From the NCBI GenBank assembly GCA_001602955.1, contig LVAC01000002.1, forward strand, positions 124,001 through 188,000: DNA of 64,000 nt. Reading direction: 5' to 3'. Below are positions 1 to 9,437 of the stretch, piece by piece. The stretch is from Sulfurospirillum sp001602955. GTDB taxonomy: Bacteria; Campylobacterota; Campylobacteria; Campylobacterales; Sulfurospirillaceae. Under the pieces are notes generated by a model that was given only the letters and a program-made list of their open reading frames with translations, was not told the origin of the DNA and did no database searches. A program made the translations under genes and the position numbers. The number at the start of each line of letters is the position of its first letter. The first letter of the stretch is position 1.

Positions 1-116
1 TTAATGCCTTCTCGGACCATATGGTTAATCATGTTACCGCCGCCGCCGCCGACGCCGATCACTTTTATTTTAGCGCCGTAAACACCTTTTGATTCTTCTA
101 TGCTAAATCCGTTCAT
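1..116 (-). CDS. ftsZ: Cell division protein FtsZ, N-terminal fragment (runs off the window)
   Basis: Only the first ~38 residues are present. They read MNGFSIEESKGVYGAKIKVI and continue into the glycine-rich GVGGGGGNMINHM stretch, the start of the FtsZ nucleotide-binding fold. FtsZ is the tubulin-like GTPase that forms the division ring. The ATG is at 116, 16 nt downstream of the ftsA stop on the same strand, preceded by a GAGAGGGGT-type ribosome binding site. The ftsA-ftsZ order is the usual one. The rest of the gene lies outside the window. Confidence 0.93.
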   Translation of the reverse strand, partial: MNGFSIEESKGVYGAKIKVIGVGGGGGNMINHMVREGI

Positions 117-132
117 AACCCCGTACCCCTCT

Positions 133-1530
133 CTAAAATAGTTGTGTCAATCTGTTCCATAACTTGGCGCCGAAGCCCTCGCTATGTTCTTCTTGGATAT
201 TGGCCAAGTCTTTCAGTTTTTCTTTTGCGTTGTCTGTTTGTAATTTTATGTTCGTATTGGTTGTTGTCGGTTCATTTTCTATCATCTCGTCATCATCTAT
301 GTCGTCAAAAAGTTTTTCTTGATGGTGGTGGCGACTCGGTTCAATCGTCTCTTCTTTGTAACGTAATTTTTTATTGGAATCGATTTCATACGGTGTAAAT
401 TGACCGCCCCCGTAAAGCACAAGTCCAATAGCGGTTGAATAGCTTGGATCGCGTAAGGTTTCGAAAAGTCCGTCTATTTCTCTGGGTTTAGCGATACGGA
501 TCGGCACATTGTCGAAAATAGCAGAGGCTAATTCTCGAATACCGTCTAATTTCGTCATACCGCCCGTTAAAACCACGCCCGCACCGATTTGTTCTTTAAA
601 GCTACTGTCTTCAAGTGCTTTGGCTAAAATCATTAAGGTCTCTTCGACACGAACGTAAATGACGTTGGAAACGATATTGAGCGAAACTTCATGCGTGGAA
701 CCGTCGTCTCCAATCACGGGAAGTTCGATCAGTTCGTTAGAGTTGTTTTTTAAAGAACCGTAATTGATCTTGATTTCTTCGGCCGCTCCCAAAGGCGTAT
801 GAAGTGCCGTCGATAAATCGTTGGTAATATTAAGCGATCCGACGCCTAAATAGTCGTTAAAACGCATTGAGTTACCCGCATGGATCATAACGTTACACGT
901 CGCGCCGCCCATATCGATAACCGCAACGCCGAGTTCGCGTTCATCGTGGTTTAAAACGGCGATAGCAGATGCGTAGCAGTTCAAAACGATATTGTCGATT
1001 TCGACGCCTGCGGATTTCACGGCTTTTCGAAGATTGCTTAACGATGATTTTTGTGCGGTAATAATATGTACTTGTACTTCGAGCCTCGCGCCGTTCATTC
1101 CTAGCGGATCTTCAATAAATTCTTGGTCGTCGACTTTAAAGTTGTAAGGTAATACATGGAGTTTTTCGTATTCGTTCGGAATGTTGGCATTGTGATCCGC
1201 CATTTGCATGGCTCGGTTAATCTCTTTGATGCCGATGTCACGGTTAGGAATATTAACGATACCGCTACTGTCGACACTTTTCGTATATGCTCCGGAGATG
1301 GAAACGATCACGCGTTCGTACTGTGTACCGGCAACACGTTTTGCATCGTTGAGTGCATTGCGAATGGATTTTGAAGCAAGGTCGATATTGGTAATAATAC
1401 CTTTTTTTAGACCCTGAGACTTTGCAATACCCGCGCCTAAGATTTTGATGTCGCCGTCATCACTTTTTTGAGCAATAATTGCGCAAATCTTGGTTGAACC
1501 AATGTCAATGCCTAAAATCGTAGTGCTCAA
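133..1530 (-). CDS. ftsA: Cell division protein FtsA
   Basis: Actin-like ATPase (465 aa) that tethers FtsZ to the inner membrane and recruits later division proteins. Visible features are the N-terminal phosphate-binding motif DIGSTKICAIIA (about residues 9-20), a second actin-family motif DMGGATCNVMIH near residue 206, and a C-terminal amphipathic segment ending KLWNRLTQLF, the expected membrane-targeting helix. An acidic/His-rich linker (RHHHQEKLFDDIDDDE) precedes that helix. The start codon is TTG, placed directly after the stop of the upstream foldase gene with AAGGAAAA before it, so translation is probably coupled. At 465 aa it is somewhat longer than the E. coli protein because of the linker. 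ftsZ follows. Confidence 0.95.
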   Translation of the reverse strand: MSTTILGIDIGSTKICAIIAQKSDDGDIKILGAGIAKSQGLKKGIITNIDLASKSIRNALNDAKRVAGTQYERVIVSISGAYTKSVDSSGIVNIPNRDIGIKEINRAMQMADHNANIPNEYEKLHVLPYNFKVDDQEFIEDPLGMNGARLEVQVHIITAQKSSLSNLRKAVKSAGVEIDNIVLNCYASAIAVLNHDERELGVAVIDMGGATCNVMIHAGNSMRFNDYLGVGSLNITNDLSTALHTPLGAAEEIKINYGSLKNNSNELIELPVIGDDGSTHEVSLNIVSNVIYVRVEETLMILAKALEDSSFKEQIGAGVVLTGGMTKLDGIRELASAIFDNVPIRIAKPREIDGLFETLRDPSYSTAIGLVLYGGGQFTPYEIDSNKKLRYKEETIEPSRHHHQEKLFDDIDDDEMIENEPTTTNTNIKLQTDNAKEKLKDLANIQEEHSEGFGAKLWNRLTQLF

Positions 1531-2991
1531 CTATTTTCCTTTATAATATTGCTCGATCGGATAAATCGTCGCAAGCTTTTTAATCAGATTTTGATTCAAG
1601 TCCGTTTGCTTAGCTTGAGCCACATTCTCGCTAATCATACTAACGTATTGCTTAGCTTTGTCATTATTAAGCAACTTTTGTTCCAAAATCTCGTAAACAA
1701 TGGCTTTTCCGTCAATAACTTGATAACCTTTTTTAGCGGTGTTATCAAAAACGTGACTTAAAAATTCGGTACTTTTCGCTTCGTTAAGACCTGCAATCGA
1801 TTTCACGCTGTCGCGACTAACAAAGCCGATGTCGGTACCGTTAAACGTATCGAGTCTGGCTTGTGCTTTTTTCTCCAGTGCCGCCGATTTGAGTTCGTCG
1901 AGAAGGTTTTTAGCGGCTTCTTTTTTAGCAAGTTCGTAAGGCATGGGTTCCGGGAATTTAATCTCTTTGACTTTGGCGACGACGTAGCGATTATCCACAA
2001 TGAACGGTTTTAACACTTCGTCTTTTGCCGCCGTTTGGATTTTATCGACCGGAAACGCAGCATCGTCGTCGTAAATCGTTTTTGTTTCCGTAGCGTTGGT
2101 TTCGCCTTTTTTAAACGCTAAATACGTTTCAAGTGCCGTTTTCTTATCGCCTTTGAGTTTGAAATCTTTCAAAAGCGCGTCTCTTGCCTCGTCAAAGCTC
2201 ATCAATTTACCATCTTGATGCGTGTAATTATGTTTTTCTTGCGCGTAAAATTCTTCCAACTCTTTTGGATCGACTTTGGCATCCGAAGAAGCGATCGTAA
2301 TCAGATCGATTAGGTAACTTTTTTTCGTGAGGTAGTTTGATTTGTGCGCATCCCAATAGGTTTTAATCTGCTCTTCGTTCACGTTGACTTCGTTAGGTTC
2401 TAGCGTCACGGATGCGACGGATAGGCGATCTTCCATAAAAAACGCCGACGTAAAAAGCTCGATCTCTTTTTGTGTTGCGGGAAGCTTAAACGCTTTTTCC
2501 AACTTGGCGTATAAAATCTCTTTTTCCAAGCTTTTTTCGTAGTCGCTCGGGTTGATTCGGTTGGCTTTTAAAATCGAGTAATAAAGCTCTTTGCTAAACG
2601 TGCCGTTATTTTGAAAATTCGGCGTGTTGACCAAGCGTTCCTTGACGTCTTCTTTTGTGGCCAAAAGTCCTATTTCATCGGCATAATTAAGCATAAGCGA
2701 TTGATTGATAAGATTTTGCATTACGATTTTATCGAGACCCATTTGCTCGGCTTGTTCTTGGGTAAGTTTGCCGCCTAGAAGGTTGTTGTACATCGCGAAG
2801 TGATTGGCATAGGCAGATTGAAATTCTTGTACGGAGATGGAACGGTGACCGACTTTTGCTACGGAAGCCGCACGGTCTTTATTTAAATCGTAAGCACCCC
2901 AGCCTACAAAACCGGCTCCTACGAAAGCGATCGTACTGATCCAAATCGTAACGACCAAGTATTTTTTATGACGTTGCATCCACGTAATCAT
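1531..2991 (-). CDS. PpiD/SurA-like periplasmic peptidyl-prolyl isomerase (membrane anchored)
   Basis: A 486-aa protein with a short cytoplasmic N-terminus, one membrane helix (about residues 11-32, VVTIWISTIAFVGAGFVGWGA), then a SurA_N-like chaperone region starting SVAKVGHRSISVQEFQSAY and a long helical periplasmic part. This layout is typical of PpiD-type foldases, which bind newly secreted proteins at the inner membrane. A parvulin domain is likely in the second half but is weakly conserved to my eye, so catalytic activity is uncertain. It is the first gene of the foldase-ftsA-ftsZ operon and abuts ftsA without a gap. A possible 24-codon leader ORF overlaps its start by ATGA. Confidence 0.8.
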   Translation of the reverse strand: MITWMQRHKKYLVVTIWISTIAFVGAGFVGWGAYDLNKDRAASVAKVGHRSISVQEFQSAYANHFAMYNNLLGGKLTQEQAEQMGLDKIVMQNLINQSLMLNYADEIGLLATKEDVKERLVNTPNFQNNGTFSKELYYSILKANRINPSDYEKSLEKEILYAKLEKAFKLPATQKEIELFTSAFFMEDRLSVASVTLEPNEVNVNEEQIKTYWDAHKSNYLTKKSYLIDLITIASSDAKVDPKELEEFYAQEKHNYTHQDGKLMSFDEARDALLKDFKLKGDKKTALETYLAFKKGETNATETKTIYDDDAAFPVDKIQTAAKDEVLKPFIVDNRYVVAKVKEIKFPEPMPYELAKKEAAKNLLDELKSAALEKKAQARLDTFNGTDIGFVSRDSVKSIAGLNEAKSTEFLSHVFDNTAKKGYQVIDGKAIVYEILEQKLLNNDKAKQYVSMISENVAQAKQTDLNQNLIKKLATIYPIEQYYKGK

Positions 2992-3062
2992 TCAAGCCCT
3001 TTAAGAACGGTGTATTTTGATATAATTCTATCCATATAGTTATTAAATAACGATAAATTCAA
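2988..3062 (-). CDS. Possible 24-codon leader ORF before the foldase-ftsA-ftsZ operon
   Basis: A TTG start sits 5 nt after a perfect AGGAGG (3068-3073 on this strand). The reading frame gives a 24-residue peptide beginning NLSLFNNYMDR, and its stop overlaps the next ATG as ATGA. The strong Shine-Dalgarno sequence and exact coupling are suggestive, but the peptide resembles nothing I recognise and the ORF is short enough to be chance. Confidence 0.2.
   Translation of the reverse strand: MNLSLFNNYMDRIISKYTVLKGLE
3021..3026 (+). promoter_or_regulatory. Candidate -10 box for bioA
   Basis: TATAAT preceded by TTTTGA, a T-rich extended -10 of the kind used by sigma-70 in this phylum, lies 70 nt before bioA. 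No good -35 is visible. A short palindrome GTTATT-A-AATAAC (3039-3051) sits just downstream, where an operator or mRNA hairpin could act. bioA and the divergent foldase operon share this 104-bp gap. Confidence 0.4.
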
Positions 3063-3095
3063 AGAATCCTCCTAACAAAAAGGTCAAAAAGTATT

Positions 3096-4400
3096 ATGAA
3101 TCCACAAACGTTAATCGATGCCGATTTAAAGCATATTTGGCATCCTTGCACTCAAATGAAAGACCATGAAACGCTTCCGTTAATTCCGATTAAAAGCGGC
3201 AAAGGCGTCTATTTAACCGATTTTAATAACAACCGTTATATCGACGGCGTTAGTTCGTGGTGGGTCAATCTTTTCGGTCATGCACATCCCTATATCAATC
3301 AAAAAGTCAAAGAGCAAATCGACACGTTGGAACACGTCATTTTTGCCGGATTTACGCATGAACCCATTATCCGACTTTCCGAACGTTTGTGCAAGCTTGC
3401 GCCAAGAGGTCTGGAAAAATGCTTTTATGCCGATAACGGTTCAAGCGCGATCGAAGTCGCTTTGAAAATGAGCTTCCAATACCATCAAAACAAAGGACAA
3501 AAGCGTCCTTTTTTCGTTTCCTTGCAAAACAGTTATCACGGAGAGACGATCGGTGCGCTTTCCGTGGGCGATGTTGCGTTGTATAAAGAGATTTACGAAG
3601 ATATTTTAATACCGACGTTACAAGCACCCGTTCCCAAAGATCAAAGCGAAGAGGCGGCTCGTGAAGCCGCATCGGGATTGGAAGCTATTTTCAAAGAGAA
3701 GGGCTCGGAAATTTCCGCTTTTATTATCGAGCCGTTGATTCAATGTTCCGGTTATATGCACATGTACCATCCGCTTTACATTGCGCTTGCTCGCAAACTG
3801 TGTGATCGTTACGATATTCATCTTATTGCCGATGAAATCGCGGTTGGTTTCGGTCGAACGGGTAAAATGTTTGCGTGTGAGCATGCCGACGTTAGTCCTG
3901 ATTTTATGACCTTGTCCAAAGGCCTTACGGGCGGATATTTACCGCTTTCGGTGGTCTTGACGACTCAAAAAGTGTACGATGTGTTTTATTGCGATTACAC
4001 CGAATTTAAAGCCTTTTTACATTCACACAGCTACACGGGCAATCCGATCGCATGCAGTGCCGCAAATGCGGTGTTGGACCTGTTTGAAAACGAAGCGGTA
4101 CTGGAAAAAAATCATGAAAAAATTGCTTTTATCGCGCAATGCCTTGAGCGTTTTAAAACACTCGGTAATGTCAAAAGCGTGCGCCAAACGGGCATGATTG
4201 CCGCAGTCGAGCTTAAAACCTATCCCGTTTCGTTTCGCGTTAATTTGAAAATTTTTCAGTACACCTTAGGTAGAGGGGTTATTTTACGTCCGCTCGGTAA
4301 CGTGGTCTATTTTATGCCTCCTTACGTCATCACATGTGAAGAGATCGAGACGATGATGGATGCCGCGTATGAGGCGATTGTAAGTCTAGATGCGCTATAA
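3096..4400 (+). CDS. bioA: Adenosylmethionine-8-amino-7-oxononanoate aminotransferase
   Basis: PLP-dependent class III aminotransferase (434 aa). It transfers the amino group of S-adenosylmethionine to 7-keto-8-aminopelargonate to give 7,8-diaminopelargonate in biotin synthesis. Recognisable segments are HIWHPCTQMKDHE at the N-terminus (substrate pocket), DGVSSWWVNLFGHAHP, the cofactor-binding DEIAVGFGRTGKMFACEH, the Schiff-base lysine in LSKGLTGGYLPLS (Lys275) and HSHSYTGNP. Length is normal for BioA. It stands alone, transcribed away from the division operon, with no other biotin gene nearby. The ATG at 3096 has only a weak, distant AAAAGG. Confidence 0.95.
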   Translation: MNPQTLIDADLKHIWHPCTQMKDHETLPLIPIKSGKGVYLTDFNNNRYIDGVSSWWVNLFGHAHPYINQKVKEQIDTLEHVIFAGFTHEPIIRLSERLCKLAPRGLEKCFYADNGSSAIEVALKMSFQYHQNKGQKRPFFVSLQNSYHGETIGALSVGDVALYKEIYEDILIPTLQAPVPKDQSEEAAREAASGLEAIFKEKGSEISAFIIEPLIQCSGYMHMYHPLYIALARKLCDRYDIHLIADEIAVGFGRTGKMFACEHADVSPDFMTLSKGLTGGYLPLSVVLTTQKVYDVFYCDYTEFKAFLHSHSYTGNPIACSAANAVLDLFENEAVLEKNHEKIAFIAQCLERFKTLGNVKSVRQTGMIAAVELKTYPVSFRVNLKIFQYTLGRGVILRPLGNVVYFMPPYVITCEEIETMMDAAYEAIVSLDAL

Positions 4401-4430
4401 TACGCCCCTTATTTTTAAGAAGGATTTTGC

Positions 4431-5348
4431 GTGAACATTCCCCACATCCCCGTACTTTTAAACGAAGTCAAAGCAACTTTTCAAGGCATTGACGAGGGTG
4501 TTATCGTAGATTGTACGCTCGGATACGGCGGTCACAGCGAAGCCCTTTTGGAGCAAAATCCAAATCTTAAACTCATCGGTTGCGATCAAGACGCAGAGGC
4601 GTTACGTTTTAGTCAAAAACGTTTGGAACGTTTTGGAGAACGCGTGCAGTTTGAACACGATAATTTTTCCAACGTGATCCAAAAGTATCGACACCTTCCG
4701 ATTCGGGGAATTTTTGCCGATATCGGTGTTTCGTCGTTACAGCTGGATAAAAAAGAGCGTGGATTTGCCTTTGATTCGGACGTTTTGGATATGCGTATGA
4801 ATCCCGAGCAAGAACTCAGTGCTTACGACGTGATCAACCGTTACGACCAAGACGCGTTGGCGTTTATTTTACGCGAGTACGGCGAGATTCACGAGTATAA
4901 AAAATTGGCGCAACTCATTTGCGAAGCACGGGCAAAAGCACCGATAAAGAGTGCTAAAGAGCTCTCCAAAATTGCCGAAAAAGTCGGCGGCAAGAAGAAA
5001 ATTCATCCTTCGACGCTTCTGTTTCAAGCGATTCGCATCGAAGTCAATAACGAGCTGGGCGTTTTGAGCACGCTTTTAGAAAGTATCAAAAATGCCGATC
5101 TTGAGCATTGCATCGTGGGGATTATTTCGTTTCACTCCTTGGAAGATCGTATCGTCAAGCAAACGTTTAAACTGTGGAGTCAAAACTGTATTTGTCCTCC
5201 CGAAGTCATGCGATGTATGTGCGGTAACAACCATGCTATCGGAAAACTTCTGAGCAAAAAGCCGATCGAAGCGAGTGCCGCGGAGTTGAAAAAAAATCCC
5301 AGAAGTCGCAGTGCAAAACTTCGAATTTTTGAGATAAGAAGAGACTAA
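4431..5348 (+). CDS. rsmH: 16S rRNA (cytosine1402-N4)-methyltransferase RsmH (MraW)
   Basis: SAM-dependent methyltransferase (305 aa) that modifies C1402 of 16S rRNA in the ribosomal P site. It starts NIPHIPVLLNEV, has the SAM-binding motif DCTLGYGGHSEALLE (about 28-42), GIFADIGVSSLQLD, and the C-terminal ISFHSLEDRIVKQTF and PRSRSAKLRI signatures. The start is GTG after AAGAAGGA. Its stop overlaps the next gene as TAATG, the usual rsmH-ftsL pairing of division clusters. Confidence 0.96.
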   Translation: MNIPHIPVLLNEVKATFQGIDEGVIVDCTLGYGGHSEALLEQNPNLKLIGCDQDAEALRFSQKRLERFGERVQFEHDNFSNVIQKYRHLPIRGIFADIGVSSLQLDKKERGFAFDSDVLDMRMNPEQELSAYDVINRYDQDALAFILREYGEIHEYKKLAQLICEARAKAPIKSAKELSKIAEKVGGKKKIHPSTLLFQAIRIEVNNELGVLSTLLESIKNADLEHCIVGIISFHSLEDRIVKQTFKLWSQNCICPPEVMRCMCGNNHAIGKLLSKKPIEASAAELKKNPRSRSAKLRIFEIRRD

Positions 5349-5632
5349 TGGACGATAAAAATCAGCTACTCGATCAATACGATGCGGAACAAAGGGTCGA
5401 AAAAAATCTCGATTTTCGCTTTTTGCTACTGGTCTATATGGTCATCGGCGTCGCTTTTTTATTGATTTTGCCGAAAATTTATATCAAAAACCAAATCTAT
5501 TATATGAGCCGCGATATTAATAAACTCTACGGCGAGTATTCGATTCTCAAGGAAGAGAACCGCGTTTTGAAGCAAAATTTGGAAAATATCCGTTTTAAAA
5601 ACCAGATTTTGGATACGATCTACATCAATTAA
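5348..5632 (+). CDS. FtsL-like small bitopic membrane protein
   Basis: A 94-aa protein with a charged cytoplasmic N-terminus, one membrane helix (about residues 27-42, LLVYMVIGVAFLLILP) and a short periplasmic coiled coil (INKLYGEYSILKEENRVLKQNLENI). Topology, size and position directly after rsmH, overlapping its stop, are those of FtsL, which links FtsB and FtsQ in the divisome. Sequence conservation in FtsL is too low for a firm name. The stop at 5632 is followed by a 33-nt gap carrying a TACATGTA palindrome. Confidence 0.65.
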   Translation: MDDKNQLLDQYDAEQRVEKNLDFRFLLLVYMVIGVAFLLILPKIYIKNQIYYMSRDINKLYGEYSILKEENRVLKQNLENIRFKNQILDTIYIN

Positions 5633-5665
5633 TTTTCTTACATGTACGTTTTTTAGGAGTGCGAT

Positions 5666-6976
5666 ATGTCTTTTGAAATACAAACGATAGCTTTGTTCGT
5701 CGGTATCGGCGTGTGGATGATTGCGACGGCACTTTGGCTGTACGCTTCGTTTCGAGATAAAGCGAGGGAACTTGGCGAATTGCGTAGTTTTTGTACGACG
5801 CTTCAAAGCGAAAATATGGAACTCAGCGTTCAAAAAGCCAAATTGGAAGCCGAACTCGTCGCCCAAAAAGAGGGCAATGCCGCGTTAAAAGCCGATTTGG
5901 AAGAGCAGAGCCAAAAGTTGGAGCTCAAACTGAACGCCATTATGGAACAACACCTGGAGAAAAAGCTCCAAAAATTGGACGAAACATCGACCAAGTCGCT
6001 TGAAACGCTTTTAAAACCGTTTAAAGAAAATTTAGAAACTTTTAAAAAGAGCGTGGAAACGTCCCAAGAACACAGTACGAAAAAATTTGCCGAACTTTCC
6101 AAAGAGATCGAGCTCGTGGCGCGCGCGGGGATCAACATCTCCAAAGAAGCGGAAAATCTGACCAAAGCACTCAAAGGTAAAAAGCAGAGTCAAGGCAGTT
6201 GGGGCGAGATGATTTTGGAGAGCGTTTTGGAGTATTCGGGGCTTCTAAAAGGGGTGCATTACGAAACGCAAGAGAGTTACAAAGACGAAGAGGGACGCAC
6301 CAAACGTCCCGACGTGATTATTAAATTACCGCAAGAAAGAACGATCATTATCGATTCGAAAGTTTCCCTCAACAGTTACGACGAATACGTGCGCGCCGAG
6401 AGCGACGAAGAGAAACGTTATGCCGCCAAAACATTAGCGGCGGCGTTTCGCGAGCATGTCGATACGTTGGATTCCAAAGATTACGCACATTACCGACAAG
6501 GTACACTTCAATACGTCTTTATGTTCGTGCCTATCGAAGGAGCGTTTTCGGTAGCCGTAAGCGAAGATCCGAAATTGTACGAATATGCTTTGCGTAAGCA
6601 TATCGCTATCGTCAACCCTTCCACGTTGACCGTTTCGTTGCGTACGATTTATCTCTACTGGCAAAGCGAACAGTCCAGTACTCTTGCTTCAAAACTCTTT
6701 GACGAAGCGGGAAAAATGTACGATAAAATGGTTGGTTTTGCCGAAAACTTTAGGCGAGTAGGTGCGCAAATTCAAACCCTCAACAACAGTTACGACATTG
6801 CGCATAAACAACTCACCGAAGGTTCGGGCAATATTATGAGCAGGGTTGAAAACCTCAAACGGCTCGGTGCAAAAGCGACGAAAAACCTCAAAGACGCCAA
6901 GATCGACTATCAAGATTTCAATCCCGAAGTCGAAACCGTCGAACTTTTGGAAGATAAGCAAGAAACTGACATGTAA
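5666..6976 (+). CDS. rmuC: RmuC-family DNA recombination protein
   Basis: A 436-aa protein with an N-terminal membrane helix (about 8-26), a long coiled coil (about 30-170) and the RmuC nuclease-like domain: GKKQSQGSWGEMILESVLE, RPDVIIKLPQERTIIIDSKVSLNSYDEY and the DPKLYEYALRKHIAIVNPSTL block. RmuC limits inversions at short inverted repeats and belongs to the restriction-like nuclease superfamily; the conserved D-x-K in IIIDSKVSL fits this. The ATG follows TTTTAGGAGTGCGAT. No operon partner is evident. Confidence 0.92.
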   Translation: MSFEIQTIALFVGIGVWMIATALWLYASFRDKARELGELRSFCTTLQSENMELSVQKAKLEAELVAQKEGNAALKADLEEQSQKLELKLNAIMEQHLEKKLQKLDETSTKSLETLLKPFKENLETFKKSVETSQEHSTKKFAELSKEIELVARAGINISKEAENLTKALKGKKQSQGSWGEMILESVLEYSGLLKGVHYETQESYKDEEGRTKRPDVIIKLPQERTIIIDSKVSLNSYDEYVRAESDEEKRYAAKTLAAAFREHVDTLDSKDYAHYRQGTLQYVFMFVPIEGAFSVAVSEDPKLYEYALRKHIAIVNPSTLTVSLRTIYLYWQSEQSSTLASKLFDEAGKMYDKMVGFAENFRRVGAQIQTLNNSYDIAHKQLTEGSGNIMSRVENLKRLGAKATKNLKDAKIDYQDFNPEVETVELLEDKQETDM

Positions 6977-7041
6977 GGTTTTTCGTTTATCTTCGCAAAA
7001 GCCTTGAAGCGTTAGAATGTCACAAAAAACAAGGATAAAAA

Positions 7042-9204
7042 ATGTCCGAAAAGCAGTTTGACCTTGACGTGAAAGGCATGACGTGTGCGGCATGTTCGGC
7101 GCGAATTGAACGTGTATTAAACAAAATAGAGGGCGTAAACGCCAACGTCAATCTTGCCGCAGAGAGTGCTCACGTCACCTCTTCCAACCCCGATATTACG
7201 TTAGAACACATCATCCAAACCATCGAAAAAACAGGCTTTCAAGCGAGCGAACTCGAAAAAGTCGATCCGGAGCAAAAAAGCTTGGAAAAAGAGCAGGAGT
7301 ACCGCAAGCTCTTGATTCAATTTTGTATTGCGGCACTGCTGACGTTGCCGTTTTTTATCGAAATGCTTTTTATGCTCACGGGCTATCATCTTTGGCATAT
7401 GCCGCCTTTTCTACAGCTTCTTTTAGCGAGCGTCGTACAGTTTTACGCCGGAGGAAAGTTTTATAAGGGAGCTTACAAAAGTTTGGCGGGCGGAGGTGCC
7501 AATATGGACGTTTTGGTCGTCTTAGGCACGAGTGCCGCGTATCTTCTAAGCCTTGGCGTAATGATTTTCGGGCTCTCGGGGCATCTGTATTTTGAAGCTT
7601 CCGCTTCGGTCATTACGTTAGTACTTTTAGGAAAACTCTTAGAACTTCGCGCGAAAGCGAAAACGGGTTTTGCCATTCAAAAGCTCCTTCATCTTCAGCC
7701 AAAAACCGCTTTTGTCGAAAAAGAGGGCAAACTCCAAGAAGTCAGTATCGAAAGTTTACATGTCGGCGATATTTTCGTCGTCAAAGCGGGAGAGGGCATT
7801 CCTACCGACGGTATCGTTTTGGAAGGAGAGAGTGTGGTGGACGAGTCGATGATGACGGGAGAGAGCCTTCCCGTTCTCAAAACCCAAGGCGATAAGGTCG
7901 TGGGTGCAACGAAAAATGCGGACGGTATGCTCAAATGCCAAGCGACCCAAGTGGGATCTGACACTTTTTTAGCTTCGGTGGTCAAACTCATCGAAGAAGC
8001 GCAAGGCTCCAAAGCTCCTATTCAACGCCTTGCCGACACGATTTCGGGCATTTTCGTACCGGTCGTCGTGAGTATCGCCGCAATCACGTTTATTGCATGG
8101 TGGATGTTAGGTGCGGGATTTGAAAATGCGTTGATTAATGCCGTAGCGGTTTTGGTTATTGCGTGCCCGTGCGCCTTGGGGCTTGCGACGCCGACGGCAA
8201 TTATGGTCGGAGTAGGACGCGGGGCGAGTGAAGGAATTTTGATCAAAAATGCCGAAGTGCTTGAAAACATCGGCAAAATCACAGCGGTAGTTTTCGATAA
8301 AACGGGAACCTTGACCTACGGCGACGTTAAGGTCAATGCCGTCGTCGCACACGATAATGCAAGTCCGGAGGAAATTCTAACGCTTTGCGCGGCGTTGGAA
8401 GAGGGCTCAAACCACCCGCTTGCCAAAGCGATCGTTACTGCCGCAGTGTCTTCAAAACAGGCGATGAGCGATTTTCACAATTATTCAGGGCAGGGGATTT
8501 CGGGTGAGATTGCAGGAACGCTTTATTTTGCCGGATCGCTTGCATTTATCGCTCAAATGAGCGGATGCGAGATCAGCGAGAAGATCAAGCCTTCTTTGGA
8601 AGAAGGCAATAGCATCGTCGCCCTTAGCACAAAAGAGAGCATTTTAGGCTATATCGCGATTTCCGATACGCTTCGCGAAAGTGCTAAAGAGGCGATTGTC
8701 AAACTACGCGAGCGAAATATCGACGTTTATATGCTTACGGGCGATCATGAAGCTAGCGCACACGCGATCGCCGAGCGTTTAGGGATTTCGCATATTTTTG
8801 CCGAAGTGTTACCGCATCAAAAAGCCGATAAAATCGCTGAGCTTAAAGCGCAAAACGCATTTGTCTGCATGGTCGGAGACGGTATCAACGACGCGCCCGC
8901 ACTTGCACTTTCCGACGTTGCCGTAGCGATGGCGCAAGGCTCGGACATCGCCATCGAGAGTGCGGATTTGATTTTGACGAAAAACGACCCGATGAACGTT
9001 TTACACGCCATCGATCTCTCCAAGGCTACGATGTCAAAAATTAAACAAAACCTTTTCTTGGCTTTTGTGTATAATACTTTAGCCATACCGTTGGCATTTT
9101 TGGGGATGTTATCGCCCGTGGTTGCCGGTGCGGCCATGGCGATGAGCTCGGTATCGGTCGTGAGCAATTCGCTTCTACTTCGACGTTGGAAAATTAAACT
9201 TTAA
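7042..9204 (+). CDS. copA: Copper-exporting P1B-type ATPase CopA
   Basis: Cu(I) efflux ATPase (720 aa) of the inner membrane. One N-terminal heavy-metal-associated domain with GMTCAACSAR (about residues 12-21) is followed by paired membrane helices, the actuator motif MMTGES, the metal-conducting CPC motif in IACPCALGLATP, the phosphorylation site VFDKTGTLTYG, the HP motif in SNHPLAKA and the hinge GDGINDAPAL. The C-terminal MSSVSVVSNSLLL helix carries the M and S residues of Cu(I)-specific pumps. A 14-nt gap separates it from the copper chaperone gene, which should be co-transcribed. No CueR-type operator was recognised in the 65-bp upstream gap. Confidence 0.97.
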   Translation: MSEKQFDLDVKGMTCAACSARIERVLNKIEGVNANVNLAAESAHVTSSNPDITLEHIIQTIEKTGFQASELEKVDPEQKSLEKEQEYRKLLIQFCIAALLTLPFFIEMLFMLTGYHLWHMPPFLQLLLASVVQFYAGGKFYKGAYKSLAGGGANMDVLVVLGTSAAYLLSLGVMIFGLSGHLYFEASASVITLVLLGKLLELRAKAKTGFAIQKLLHLQPKTAFVEKEGKLQEVSIESLHVGDIFVVKAGEGIPTDGIVLEGESVVDESMMTGESLPVLKTQGDKVVGATKNADGMLKCQATQVGSDTFLASVVKLIEEAQGSKAPIQRLADTISGIFVPVVVSIAAITFIAWWMLGAGFENALINAVAVLVIACPCALGLATPTAIMVGVGRGASEGILIKNAEVLENIGKITAVVFDKTGTLTYGDVKVNAVVAHDNASPEEILTLCAALEEGSNHPLAKAIVTAAVSSKQAMSDFHNYSGQGISGEIAGTLYFAGSLAFIAQMSGCEISEKIKPSLEEGNSIVALSTKESILGYIAISDTLRESAKEAIVKLRERNIDVYMLTGDHEASAHAIAERLGISHIFAEVLPHQKADKIAELKAQNAFVCMVGDGINDAPALALSDVAVAMAQGSDIAIESADLILTKNDPMNVLHAIDLSKATMSKIKQNLFLAFVYNTLAIPLAFLGMLSPVVAGAAMAMSSVSVVSNSLLLRRWKIKL

Positions 9205-9218
9205 TCAAAGGAAAATCT

Positions 9219-9428
9219 ATGGCAAATATAACGTTAACGGTCAAAGGTATGAGTTGCATGGGATGCGTCAAAAGCGTCAAAGGCGTGTTGGAAGCGATTA
9301 AAGGCGTGAGCAAAGTCGATGTCGATCTCGCCAGCGGAAAAACCATCATCGAATACGATGCACCGATCGACGTCAGCGTCTTTGAAAAAGCGATCGACGA
9401 AGCAGGTTTTGAGGTCGTCGAACAATAA
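9219..9428 (+). CDS. copZ: Copper chaperone, HMA domain (CopZ/CopP type)
   Basis: A 69-aa single HMA domain with the Cu(I) site GMSCMGCVKSVKG near the N-terminus (about residues 10-22). Such proteins shuttle Cu(I) to CopA. It lies 14 nt after copA with AAAGGAAAA before the ATG, so the pair forms one operon. In Helicobacter the equivalent is called CopP. An intrinsic-type hairpin follows. Confidence 0.93.
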   Translation: MANITLTVKGMSCMGCVKSVKGVLEAIKGVSKVDVDLASGKTIIEYDAPIDVSVFEKAIDEAGFEVVEQ

Positions 9429-9437
9429 TCGTGCTTG

